Assembly: GCA_900660155.1 (NCBI GenBank)
Contig: CABFPE010000054.1
Span: 1,466,253-1,530,252 of the forward strand
Length of the DNA stretch: 64,000 bases
Source of the DNA: Hofstenia miamia
Taxonomy: Eukaryota; Xenacoelomorpha; Acoela; Hofsteniidae
Direction: 5' to 3'
Shown here: piece by piece, positions 49,016 through 60,549 of the stretch
Numbering within the stretch: position 1 is the first letter of the stretch
Layout of the letters: the number at the start of each line of letters is the position of its first letter
Program-made: the position numbers and the translations under genes
The notes under the pieces: generated by a model
The model's database searches: none
The model's input: the letters and a program-made list of their open reading frames with translations, nothing else
What the model was told of the DNA's origin: nothing

Positions 49016-52000
49016 TTAAAAATCTCCTCCTCCGCCACCACAGGATCCCCCTCCTCCACCTCCTCCTCCGCCATCACTGTCTCCAAAGCCAAAAAAGTTA
49101 GTTGTATGATGATGAGAAGAAGAAGAAGAGGATCCACAATTCTTGCAAAATCCCAAATAATTGAGAAGAAACACTGCTCCAACAATAAAACCAACTCCTC
49201 CTCCAATAAGAAGAACAAACACAAAAGCACTTGAAAATATTCCCTCGAATATACCTGCTGACGATGGATGAGCATCATAATATTGCAGTTTACCCACTAC
49301 AACTTCCAAGCCTTTTGCATAATCTTTATCTTTTAGATAAGGTAAAGCAACTTGAACTGTTTTACTGATGGCATTATCGGAAATGCGTTTCTTTACACTT
49401 GGCGAAGTTGAAATATGTATCTAAAATTTTCCACATTTAAAATATACATTATCATGTATCATATATGATGGGTTATATTTTTTATGGGTTATATGGGTTA
49501 TATTTGTTTATGAAAGCTTGACCATTTTCATTCTAAAAATTTATATTTGTCCACAACACTGAAAATTTGCTTCATTCACACTTTTCAAAATTTTTGTTTG
49601 CATTGTGAAGTTTAAGCAATTTCATGGATGGTAAACATCTTTATCTACTACAGTTATAAATAATTAGGATAGCCAAAGATGCTCAAATTTTGGGAATTAA
49701 TATAAGTACATTTTAAGATTAAATATTATATTTAATTAATTTATCATAAACTAAGGACGGAATTTTCAAGTCATACTTCACTATGTTTTCATTGGTAAGA
49801 CTTTCTGGAATGGTTTCCATCATTCCGATTTTGCACTGATATGGTAATTTGAATTTATGCTCTCAATAATTTTAATCATTGAAACACTATGTTTTCATCA
49901 CAGACTTTGTGATTACATCCGAATATTTTCCTTAGATCGCAGTAATGCTTTTGATCGTGTTTCTCACCATCTTACATCTCACAATTTATTACATTTGAGC
50001 CAAAAATCTATCCATTTGTTATTAACTTGGTGAGATCTTTCATCATGGATAGAAGACAGGTGGCTTCCATGCAAAAGTGTAATTCTAAAATTCGCATAAC
50101 AAATACTGGTGGTTCCACGGAAAACAGTTCCGGGCCCTCCCTGTTTAAATTTGTCTTATGATGGTTTACAGTTACAAGGATATTACCGAAATTGCGGACG
50201 ATAGAAACATCATAGTTAAAGGTAAGAATTCGTATGACAGAGCTGAAGAAGATATCTCAGCAACACTTAACTGGTGTAAGAGAAACACTTTCATTTTAAA
50301 TAATTTTAATTCTAAAAACCACAAATAAATATTCCAAGAACTTGGTTATTCTTCTATTAATGGAATATAAATAGTAAATGAACTAAAACTGCTGGGTATT
50401 CGATTGAATGATAATCTCTCTTTTGCTCCTCATATTAACACATATGTGAAGAAGACTTAACCTATTAGCGCCCTTGGTCCCCATTTGGGGATCGATTATT
50501 TTTTGGAATGTTATTCCTTAACTATTGACTAAGAACGTGTTCTTGTCATACAAGGTATGCATGAAGGTTGTAGACATCCGTTGACATCGGTTAAAAGCGT
50601 ATTCTGTTGTGTCCAAAGATATATATCTATGTAATTTTCTCAAAGAAGTGCCCTTTTTGTGACGTGAGAGTCATCAATTTTCAACAAGTGATTTTATCAC
50701 ATTATAAACGTTTTCTATTCAAAATAGTCTTGTAGCTGTTAGAATAGACTATACTCATCTGAAAATAGGACAGTTAGTCCTAATAATACTGTTTTACCAA
50801 TCCCCATTTGATTTGGGGATCATGGGCAGTAAGAATATAATAAAAGTTATTTTTTCGTTTGCTGCTATATTATCTCATTTATTATTTGCTGTTATATTAT
50901 CATTCATTTTAGCTAGGAAGTTGAAAAATGGCAGCCAGACAGTTACTCAATCTCAGAGATATTGAGCAATTAGCAAGGCACCCCAAGTTTGGCAGTGATG
51001 ATGAAACATCCATTGACATTGTGGGATTGACGACAGATTCAGTTGATGCGGTTTCAGATGTAGAAAAAATTGATGAAGACGATCTTGGTGAACAATTTCT
51101 CTAGGGAGGTGCCAGGACATGTAGAAGTTCATCATAGCAATATGAGATCTGTTCCAGAAGCGGAAATAATTAATACTACTCTTAAGAATAAGAAAAAGTC
51201 CGAATCATCCTGGCAAAAGATCCAACCTTATTTTTGCGTAGAAAGTGGTAATGATGTAGTCGTGAATGCAAGAATTGATGTCATAGAAAACAGATTCAAC
51301 GATAAAACTCCAGCTGAAGTCTTTGAAACATTGTTTGACGAAGACATAAGATCACACATTCTTCAGAAAAGTGTCATTTATGCTGTTCAAAACAATCGCC
51401 ATGGTTTCCTCATGTCTGACGGCTGCTTGAAGAAGTTGATTGGATTCTTTTTACTGATAGGCTATGAAAACCTGCTCCAAGAGAGAATGTACTGCTCTGA
51501 AGTTGAAGACATTGAGAAGACAATTGTTAGTGATTGTTTCAGTAAAAACCGGTATATAGAAATGTAGCAAAACCTTCAATCAATAAGGAATTTTTATCAC
51601 CTTCTCGCGCAGGATCCCTATTTGGGACTTTTCTTTTAAACTAGTGCTATTTTCATTATGTATTTAAAATTTGGAAAAAAAAGTTCTATATGAAATATTT
51701 ACACTCTATGAAACTGTTCTGATGAAAATTTTCCAAAATGAAAAATTTGGGCTTTAATGGGTTAAGTACTTCGGCTACACAAAATGTGAATTGAATGTAT
51801 TATATAAACAATTGGTTGAGGCTATTCTACTTTACAGAATTCAGATTTGGGGTTGTTCCCCTAAATATCTCCTTGATAAAACTCTGTGTATCAGAAAGCT
51901 GTATATACTGGTATTATAGACGGCTATTTTCCTACAAAAATTACAACCAAAGTTAAAGATGAGAAGTTGTACAAAGATATTTCGGAGTGTGCCGACCACA

Positions 52001-55000
52001 TAACATCTGATATGATCCCTTCTAGAACTGACTATGGCCAGAAACTAAGATGCAGACTACCCAAGGCGATCTTAGATTATTTCATTGTATTTAATATATA
52101 AAATTTTTATTCTTGTTAAGTTGTTCTTACTGATTTAATTAAAGATTATTATGATTATTTAATATTTTGATAATTTATGTTAGAATCAGATAACCAACAA
52201 AAAATCCCATACTAATTAGTAAGAAAACATTCGAATTTGGTTAGCTTGCTAATTATGACTTATTCTATATATTTTAGTAATTGCTAACGCTATTCATGCC
52301 TAAATCGTATATGAAAAGTATTTGTCAAAATAATTTATTCTTTATTATTATCTCGACCGGTCATTTTTCCATTCTTTGACCGATTTGGAGGTATCTGTCC
52401 CATAATTTAATACTGAATAATGAAAAGTGAAATATCCTTTTCAAGAAATTCTGCAAGTGCTCCTATAAAGAGTATGGGTATTACTTCTAACATACATACC
52501 CTCTTTGTATTGAATTCCACTTTGACTAAGGAAATCAGTTCTAACTTAAATGTGTTTCAGTTATAAGTTTATTCAAACTTTTTAGATTTTGCTAATCTAG
52601 CTATCCAAATAAAAGCTACCTTTCCGTCAGCTGTTCCAAGTATTACAACGATAGAGTTACCGCAAGAACTAAGTTTCCAAAATTGTACATTTAATTGATC
52701 AGCTACTTCTTTGTATGCAGCAGATTTGGTTTGTGATCTAAACGTATTACGTTGTCTTCAAATGAAATATAGGTGAAGAGAAAAACTACCTAATGAGTGT
52801 TAAGCCAATGATTATTTAATTTCAATAACGTGTGTAACCTCAATGATTTTAATTTGAACAGATCAAGCTTTTGATTAAATTACAAATCGAGTATGTGCTT
52901 AGATTATTAAAAATTTGAAGTACTAATATAGCCCAAAATTTGGCCTAATATTTGACACATCCCATTAAATACATGATATGAGGGCAATATCAAATTTATA
53001 CTAGTTTTCCTTTAAAAAGTTTACAAAATTTCTTTCTTTGATATCACAATAACGTGTTTATCAATTTCATAAAAAATTTAGAATTTCGAAAATTTCTGTA
53101 TATTGAGCATGTGCTTTTTATTTCAAAATACTGAACTGTTTACTACAAAGTAGCACACGTACATCATCCATATAATTTCACCCAAAAACAATGTGTTGAA
53201 AATTGAAAATTAGAATAATAATTTTTGGATTTCACAAGTTGTATTTCATATTCATAGGGCAACAAATGTGAAATTAAGCTCCTTTTTTCGGAATAACTAA
53301 TCGACAATATTCCACTCAATTTTTCAACTCTTCAAATTTAATTGAACATTTTTATTATTGACATCAAATAGTAAGATAAGTCAGCTCTCCTGAAATTTAA
53401 CTCATATTCGATGTAAAGAGGTCTACTGTACGATTAAATTTCTTGAAGAGACATACATCAAATGCAAAGTAGATCATTTCAGCAACAAAGTTGGCAAAAT
53501 AAGTTGAAAAAATTGCAAGAATATTGCTGATTAGTTATGCATTGATGTGGTGATGATTGTGCTGAATTTCAGCTTTTATTATATCACTGATGTTCAGTCT
53601 CAATTGTAGCCCAATAAATATTATATAGAACAAACATTTTTGCACAATAACCACGCATTGATGTCTTTTTCTTCTAAGATTCAAATTAGATCAAATGTTT
53701 TAGGGTGCCACCTAGCCCTAATTGTCTAACAAGGATCTGCGATCAGACAATGGCTTGATCCTAACCAAACCATTTACCACTGATCCGTGACCAGATCTGA
53801 TCAAACAAGATTCCTAGTATAATACGTACTAGTGATGTACACGACTCGCGGATGTTGAATTTTATCCATCTATATCTGCAGATAATTATTAATCGGGTGC
53901 ACTTTTCATTCCACAATGTGAGTGTTTTATGTAAAATTATATCAAGCAACAAATTTTATTAACAAAATGTTTAAAAAAATAATGAATTTGAATTGTATTC
54001 AAAATGTTACTGAAAATTTTAAATTATATAATAGTAGCAACGAAAACTCTATTCTCGGGTATGAGCAGTTGCAGATAAAAAGTTTCGGATACGGGTGGGT
54101 ACAAAAATAAAGTATTTGTTGCAGGGAGGCTGTAGCAACAAAAAAGGTTCTACATCACTAATACGTTCAAAATGGTTTTAACATAAATGTATCAATAAGT
54201 ACAATCCAAAGGTAGTTATTATTAATTCGTCTGTAAAAGATTCAGTTCAAAATTTTTTATTTTTTATAAGTTGTTCCATAAATCTGTTAATTTTTCTTCC
54301 AACCCAATGACTACAAATGCCTCTTGACTCGACCTGGACCAATTTCTACCCTGCCCTTAGCATCTCTTGGATGCATTATTATGGTAAAACACATTTTCAA
54401 ATAATAACAGAACTTAAAATGGTGATCATTCCATTGAAAATATTATTAAACACGACCATTAGAAATCCAATTGTATTCTTTTACATATATCTAAGTATTT
54501 TTAATGTGAATTATGGGGATTTTTCAGGAAATATTTCATTAAAGCAAAAAAATATTAATTTATAAATATAATTACCCAATATATAATTGCTTAAAGACAG
54601 CAATTCCAATTTGTAGCCCCTTGCATGGCTTTGAATCTTTACATATACACTTGGTATCTGAGGAAACAGCTGAGAGCTGCTTGGCGAGCGATCTAGCTAA
54701 AATATTTGAATAAATTATGAAAAAATCTGCATTTTTTATTGTAATACATATTTTTGAAATAACATTGCTGAATATTTGTTATAATTTAACTTTAACTAAG
54801 TGGATGGAAAACAGCAAAGTTGAACATTTCGAAATCAAGATGATCATTAAATTTCCTGATTTTGCTTTTTGTAGACCAAATCACAACAGAAAGATACTAA
54901 TTCAGAACAAGTGAGAACGGTTTACACCTCAAATCCTAAAATTATTGTTTATTTGTAAAAATTTCCGCCATTGAAAAAAAAACTTTTAGTCAAAATCTTT

Positions 55001-55341
55001 AAAATTGATTAATGAATTTTTCTAAGTAATTCAATTTAGAAGATAATGAGCTCATAATTAATTTATACCATGTTTGATTTAATCACGAAACTAGGAGCTT
55101 AAAACATAATTTACTAAAGCACATTCATTACAAAGAAAAGTTTATATATAAAAATTGAATGTTAGAATTACATACCATCATCTGAGGTCAAGACTTCATC
55201 TAAGTTACAAAGGTTGGAGGGAGATCTCATGTTACATTTTTGATATTCTGTCTGTGGATTTGGTATTTGGGCAACCCGGTAAGGTTGTGCTACTACGCAT
55301 ACGAACTGCGTTAATAAAATAGAGAACACAAAATTTTTCAT
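49016..55341 (-). CDS. TPM-domain membrane protein, MOLO-1-like (paralogue 2, complete)
   Basis: Exons 55176-55341, 54576-54696, 52620-52737 and 49016-49420, all GT-AG, give 269 residues and a stop at 49016-49018. Residues 1-18 are a signal peptide (MKNFVFSILLTQFVCVVA). Residues 19 to about 185 are the TPM domain (IPNPQTEYQKCN, SNLCNLDEVL, CICKDSKPCKG, FWKLSSC, PYLKDKDYAKGLE). About 199-225 is a membrane helix (FVFVLLIGGGVGFIVGAVFL). The tail has FCKNCGSSSSSS, HHHTTNFFGFG and a poly-Gly run ending CGGGGGDF. The first three exons have the same lengths and phases as paralogue 1, and about four of five residues are identical over the first 135. Known relatives modulate acetylcholine receptors; a role here is inferred. 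Intron 3 carries a LINE with nested piggyBac, and intron 2 a hAT MITE. Confidence 0.9.
49890..52160 (+). mobile_element. LINE reverse-transcriptase fragment (CR1/jockey-like), interrupted
   Basis: Shifted frames show RT blocks: SLDRSNAFDRVSHHL, a DRRQ segment, a damaged GVPQGSVLGP-like block, IADDRNIIVKG (usually YADD), LNWCKRNTFILNN and ELKLLGIRLNDNLSFAPHI. This order and spacing fit CR1/jockey-type non-LTR elements. A piggyBac element sits after HINTYVKKT. Beyond it the LINE resumes and ends with LYKDISECADHITSDMIPSR and a 3' tail rich in GATTATTAT. The 5' part (endonuclease) is missing and many frame shifts are present. The copy lies opposite to the host gene, within intron 3. Confidence 0.75.
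50461..51761 (+). mobile_element. piggyBac element, internally deleted, inside the LINE
   Basis: TTAA borders both sides (50457-50460 and 51762-51765), the invariant piggyBac target. Ends are CCTATTAGCGCCC and, inverted, CCCATTAAAGCCC (10 of 13 matching). A transposase begins at ATG 50928 (MAARQLLNLRDIEQLARHPK) with the acidic N-terminus usual in the family. After a frame shift near 51.07-51.1 kb it continues to 51567 with ETLFDEDIRSHILQKSVIYA, GFFLLIGYENLLQE and RMYCSEV, the conserved region ahead of the catalytic core. The DDD catalytic part is missing, so it is a deletion derivative. It is younger than the LINE that it splits. Confidence 0.85.
53830..54160. mobile_element. hAT MITE with 8-bp target duplication
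   Basis: Ends are TAGTGATGTA and, at the right, TACATCACTA, an exact inverted match of 10 bp. Flanks ATACGTAC (53822-53829) and ATACGTTC (54161-54168) agree at 7 of 8 positions. Length is 331 bp with no transposase. It lies in intron 2 of TPM paralogue 2. Confidence 0.85.
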
Positions 55342-55376
55342 AAATTAACTGTAATGCATTCGCTTGAGCACTGATC

Positions 55377-55395
55377 TGTCAGTTGCTAAACAAAT
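55377..55395 (-). promoter_or_regulatory. conserved block upstream of paralogue 2
   Basis: TGTC(A)GTTGCTAAACAAAT lies 36 bases upstream of the start codon and is the counterpart of the block at 46217-46235. Sequence beyond it has diverged, so the block stands out. Confidence 0.35.
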
Positions 55396-56079
55396 TTGAA
55401 TCTAATATTGCTCATGCCAAAATTTTGCTGAGTGCTAGGCAAACTAAAGATTTATCATTAGCAGGTAATTGTTTTCGAAATCATCGAAAGCATTAAATAC
55501 ATGGTGTGACAAATCGTAGATACTCTGATAAAAGCTAAATATCTGTTAAGCAATACAAATTCTTGAAATTTTGCTGTCAATTATAAAAATACAAAGTTTA
55601 GGCAATAGCTTAAGTGCTGAATTTCAAAATGTATTCGTTTTGCATCGATGTAGAGATTCACATTTCCAGATACAAGTTTCTATGTTAATTTTAGGCAATG
55701 AGCCGCACATTGTCTATTCTGATCCTATACCATTCTTTTCAGAGTGATTTTTTCTGACTCAAACAATAATGTCTGTCGTACAGGCCCCGATTTCTAAAAT
55801 GGACCAAATGCTGTTATCCATTGAATTGAGGTCTAGTAAATAAGGCAGCAATTCCTCTGCGGATTTGAAATCAAGAAAATGAGCTGTGCGACAAATTACA
55901 TTCCCTTGAACTTTCGTGTGTATTCGTCAAATCCCTTTAAACGAATTCTACACAATTGACTATTACTAATTGAAAAACTGCAATTTTGAAACAATTAAAG
56001 AAAATGGTCAAATGGACTAAGTTTTAAAAACAGAAATACAAATCAACAATTATGGAAATGAATTGTTCATCATAACGGT
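55396..56079. other. non-coding upstream of TPM paralogue 2
   Basis: Likely holds the promoter of the minus-strand TPM gene. Nothing specific is recognised. Confidence 0.4.
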
Positions 56080-57832
56080 CAGAAATGAGCATTTTCGAAT
56101 TTGGTGGGCAGATGAAATATAGCAGTGTTGACAGCATGTATGCCGTTGGTAGTGAGTGATATGGAGACATTTTTATCTTCTTTAATTGTCAGCGTTCTGT
56201 TGGAGTAGTCTTTAAGGCAGTTATTTTCAGTGAGGAAGTCACGACCAAGTATCATTTCATAAGGGAGAGGTCGATTCATTGTGTCGATGATATGTATGTC
56301 TTGGTGAAATTTGACATTTTGGATGGTAAGTAAGGCGTTTTTTACGACCCCTTTGACGTTGATTTGATTGTATGTCCTCTCTTGTCCATCCAATGTTGTG
56401 AGCGCATGTATCAGCCATGATCATGATAGAGGCATCACTATCAACAGTAGCTTTGATGTTACAGATGTTAATTGTAAATGGTATGAGATTTCGTTTGAGT
56501 AAATCTGTGACAATCAGTAGCTCATTTGCTCTGTCTGGGGATGGCACCCTTATTCATTTAAATTTTCTTTGTTTGACTCGGTGTGTTCCAGATGTTCCAC
56601 GTCTTCTGCTGTGTAATAGTTGTCCTCATTGATGAAGTATACTATCTTTTTGCAGTCTGGTGTTAGGTGACCTTTTTCTCTGCATTTCTTGCACTTTATG
56701 AATGGGAAATCTGGGGGTTTATTTTCAATAGCTTTGTGTAAGTCATCTTCTTTATTTGTGAAATTTCAGCACAGTTGGGATGAAAGTGGTTGGGTGCTGC
56801 GTCCTTGTTTTCAATTGTTAGCTGTATATTCACTGCCTTCTTGATAAGAGTGTTGATGTCATCATCACTGTCGCATTTACTTTTGAATTTCGCTTTTATT
56901 GCTGGTGGTTAGAGTTCAATGATGATTGGGAATAGGTAGACATTTTCTATATTTCCTATAATAAACCAGATAAGAGAGAGGTAGTGCAGTGGTAATAAAG
57001 CCATAGGGGGTCTTGAGCTATAAGACACGCAAGACACGCTCATAGTTAAGGTAAACATTTGTTATAGTATTCAGAATAAATTTAAGAACAGTTAGGTTGA
57101 GTTCTTTTGACGTTCGTGGGTCACCATTTAGCATAATCAGAGTGTGAACAATAATATGAGTAAGTATAAAGCAAGTAATAAGTGATAGCCTACTATTAAG
57201 TAGGCAAGACATCTCACAGCAACACTGTACGACGGGTTAGTTAGAGTAATAGGCAACCTCGATGCCAGGGAAGGATGGTAGATTAACAGACGTGCATATT
57301 GCTATTACTTCTAGACTGCCGCTCAAAGGAGATGTACAAGTTTAAATGGCAATAACTGCCGAAGTGAAACATACTAGTAGCCATCAACAGTATATACTTG
57401 GCATATCTGCATCAACTAAACCCCAGAGATGAATGGTTCTACTCAATGTCCGAAGACAGCTGAGCCACCAAAAGCTGAATTGCACACTACACAGCCCCCT
57501 CATCTCCGTCGGAAGTTTAGCTGCTCTGGATCATCTAATTAACTTGTGTATTAGCAATAAATTAGACTGACCTGCACAAACTCAAAATGTAATTGAAACT
57601 ATTGCACACATGTTTGCCCTATAAATACAAATGTAATAAATAACACAAAACACCTGCCTAATGGCAGAACTAAACAAGAATGCTGATGTAGTCAGTTTAA
57701 CATGCGGGAACTGGAGATGAGAGCAGAGCTACGATCTTGTAGACACCTAGCGGGAGTTTGTGGAATTTATTTGTAGATCGCTTTGCTCTTTCCAGGTGCT
57801 GATGCCACACGCCCACCCAAAGCTGCTCTACA
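56080..57832 (-). mobile_element. Ty3/gypsy fossil: 5' LTR, primer site, gag end, protease
   Basis: Read on the minus strand, a probable long terminal repeat runs from TGTAGAGCAGCT (57832) to about 57127. It is followed at once by TGGTGACCCACGAACG (57111-57126), a typical primer-binding site. Further on come a CCHC zinc knuckle (CKKCREKGHLTPDC, about 56.7 kb) and a retropepsin-like protease region (INICNIKATVDS about 56.46 kb; YEMILGRDFLTENN about 56.23 kb). Sequence of the element stops near 56.08 kb, so pol beyond protease is absent. It is an old, broken partial copy. Confidence 0.75.
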
Positions 57833-58522
57833 TCGAAACAAAATTTATAGTGATGGCTGGTTGATTAAGTTGTGGGTATCATCCAAGAGTTTTATTATTC
57901 TGGTATCTTCTAAGAATCATTTAGTATTTAACATTAACTAGAATTTAATATTATGAACAGAAAATTGTACAAAGAATAATTGTGAGTTTTAGACGCTTGC
58001 ATATTCTATAGATTTAGATGAAGGTTTGCACGGCTAAGTAAAGCAAAATGCTAGTCATAAGAAAATATTAGACTTTCCTAAAAATAGCTTAAAAAAATTT
58101 AAACTATTTTAATTCTGTAATCCTTTGAATAGAGGACATAATATTTATTTAAAAACCAGTTAAAGCAATGTGCAATTCCTTTTGGCATCTGTACATTCAT
58201 GTACATACAAACACATATGACTATGCTTGGCTTACACATCTACCAATTAAGCTAAGCACAACATTCTACTTATAGAACTGAAAACTCAAGAGTTATGGCA
58301 ATATTTTTAAATATGAAAATCTTATTATTTTGAAAAACTGTTTGTATGCTGATATTTTGAAAAGTATTATTACCAAAATTGTATATAGGGGATTAAATTT
58401 TAGTCCTCACACTCATAAGCAATTTCATATTAATAACTCATAGGACTATATAGTTCATATATTTAAATGGCAAAAACATCACAAGAACTAGCTGTAAATA
58501 AATGAATCAGTTATTATTAAAC
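57833..58522. other. non-coding, nothing recognised
   Basis: AT-rich sequence between the gypsy repeat and the next host exon, without a supported feature. Confidence 0.45.
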
Positions 58523-58614
58523 CTGCAATTGCATGGAAGAAGGCCACTTCATATTCAAAGATGATCTTCATTCTGCCATAGATTGGTTTTGGAACCACAG
58601 AAAATGTCAGGATC
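58523..58614 (-). CDS. internal exon of an unidentified host gene
   Basis: On the minus strand an acceptor (TTAACTCAG) is followed by 92 nt and a donor (TTGCAG, then GTTTAA). In the one open frame it reads ILTFSVVPKPIYGRMKIIFE, then YEVAFFHAIA, entered with two bases from the previous exon and left with one. Composition is clearly protein-like. I do not recognise the protein. Phase does not fit directly to the exon at 59501-59683, so another exon in between, not found, would be needed if both belong to one gene. Confidence 0.5.
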
Positions 58615-59500
58615 CTGAGTTAAAATAACTCAAATCAACAAGGTAAAAATTCAAAAAATTTAAGAATTTGAAAACTATCATATTGAAAATATTTGGAGTG
58701 AAGTAGGCCATTATTGTGTATTCCAAGTGTCCCAAGTAGGGTGGTGTTACAAATTTATTTCTTGAAGGCAGTATTGCGGATTAAAAAAATAGTGATCCTC
58801 TGAAAAAAATGAAAACTATACAAAACAGGGATCTTTAGAAGTCTAGTGACATGTGATGTATGCACAAGCTTAGTGTTCTGAATACTATAAAGTTAGTTTG
58901 CTTAGAAAAATATTAAAGTATATTGAATAATGTGACATTGTGAAAAAAATTCATTGCTGTTTCTAGATAAATTTTGTGCTTCGAACATAATAATGCAATG
59001 CATGAATTCCACAATGGTTAAACTTGGAAAATCAACAAATTCCATATCTATCTACAAAATTGGTCTTGATGAGACATACTGTCAACTTTCATGATGAGGC
59101 TTGTTAAAAGCAAAAACATGGTCAGAGAACTAAATTGAATACGGAATAGAAACAGTAATTTAAATAAAAATACACCAAGATATGTATTTTGGTTTGAACT
59201 GTGGATAGATTTTATAAATGAAGAACCTGTCAACACTTGTTTTTTATTTAAAACATCATTATGTCAACGTTAATTTCGGTGTTTTTTTATTTACTCTTTT
59301 TAAATAATATGAATAGCTTATAGCTTTAAAGATCTGAAATCTTAACCTAATCAATGGCACTAAGTTATCATATTTGGCACCAAAAAAAGACCTGGAAACT
59401 TATTCAATCTCAAAAAAAATATACATATTATTTTGTCATTTTTAATGTTAGACGAACTGTTGTCAATGCAAAATAATCAGTATCCAATCTCTCTCCTCAC

Positions 59501-59683
59501 CTTTTTATTGATTTTTCTTCCACAAAATGATGCTGGTATTGAATGTTGACTAACAAATGAATATCGCTTCTCATTCCAGTTTTGGAACATGTTTGGATCA
59601 TACATTATGTATTGGGGGCAGATGTAATCTTTTCTCAAATTTTTGACTAATGCATACCACGTTTTACAGAACCGTAAAGTGGA
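59501..59683 (-). CDS. internal exon of an unidentified host gene
   Basis: On the minus strand an acceptor (ATTATGTCAG) is followed by 183 nt (61 codons, phase 0) and a strong donor (AAAAAG, then GTGAGG). The translation includes FCKTWYALVKNLRKDYICPQ, MYDPNMFQNWNEKRY and SFVSQHSIPASFCGRK, rich in Trp, Tyr and Cys and unlike background. I cannot name the family. Three Cys residues could suggest an extracellular or zinc-binding segment, but this is guesswork. The neighbouring exon on the same strand is at 58523-58614. Confidence 0.6.
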
Positions 59684-60549
59684 CTGACATAATGGTCGTC
59701 AAATCACCGTTCCCTTTCAATGAATTTATCCAATTGCAATGACGTATGCTAATAATTATAATTATAACATGTAGGAGCAGAGTTGGCTGAAAAAATGGTT
59801 TGAAAAAAACATACTTAAAGCACTAGTCTATATTTAACCGAATCTGTTTGGAACGGGTTTTGTTTGACCAGATTAATTGGACCGCATCCGAGCCCAAAAC
59901 GAGCCTTTTTTAAGCAAAGCAAATATATAGTACTGCTTGTTAATTTGATTATGCAGATATTTCTTATTCTTTTAATAAATATGCCTTTCTTATAATCTTA
60001 TTTTAGAAATGTTTATTAAATAATAGAAAGAGCTATGCAAAAAATTTTGAGAGCACAATATTTAAAAAAAATTTTTTTTCGTTAATCCGAATTTGCTTTG
60101 ACTTAGCAATAGTATTTGCATAAACTAATCTGAATGTATGTAGAATATTTTTTATAACTCTATATTAGGAACTGCAAACTATCTTGTTCAGTCAAAAACA
60201 AAGCAAAGCTTCACAGTTTACAGGATTAGTATTTTTTAAGCATTTGAAGAATGGTTTTCATAAAATTTCGAATTAGGAACTGTACTGTTCGACATAACTC
60301 ATGATAGATACTTTTCAAACCCTTGTTAACAATATTTTAAATGAACTTAGGCAATGAACTTAAAGTTTATAAATAGCATTAACATGCATATTCAATTCAT
60401 GTACATATTTCTAGTTTCCCATTGAAGAAATATTTCCCCTTAGCCCTAATTCCACTAGGAAGATTCAAAATGATGAATTCATCAACAAAAAATTTTAAGA
60501 GCTTATAGCTCACGAACTAATGAAAATTTTTCAAATCTAAAAATGTCAC
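59684..60549. other. non-coding, possible hAT scraps
   Basis: CAGAGTTGGCTG at about 59.78 kb resembles a hAT end, without a partner. No gene is seen. Confidence 0.35.

Noticed and set aside
48973-49278. Alternative minus-strand frame (101 codons) and plus-strand frame over the TPM last exon
   Set aside because: These are shadows of the Gly/Ser-rich coding exon of paralogue 2 in other frames.
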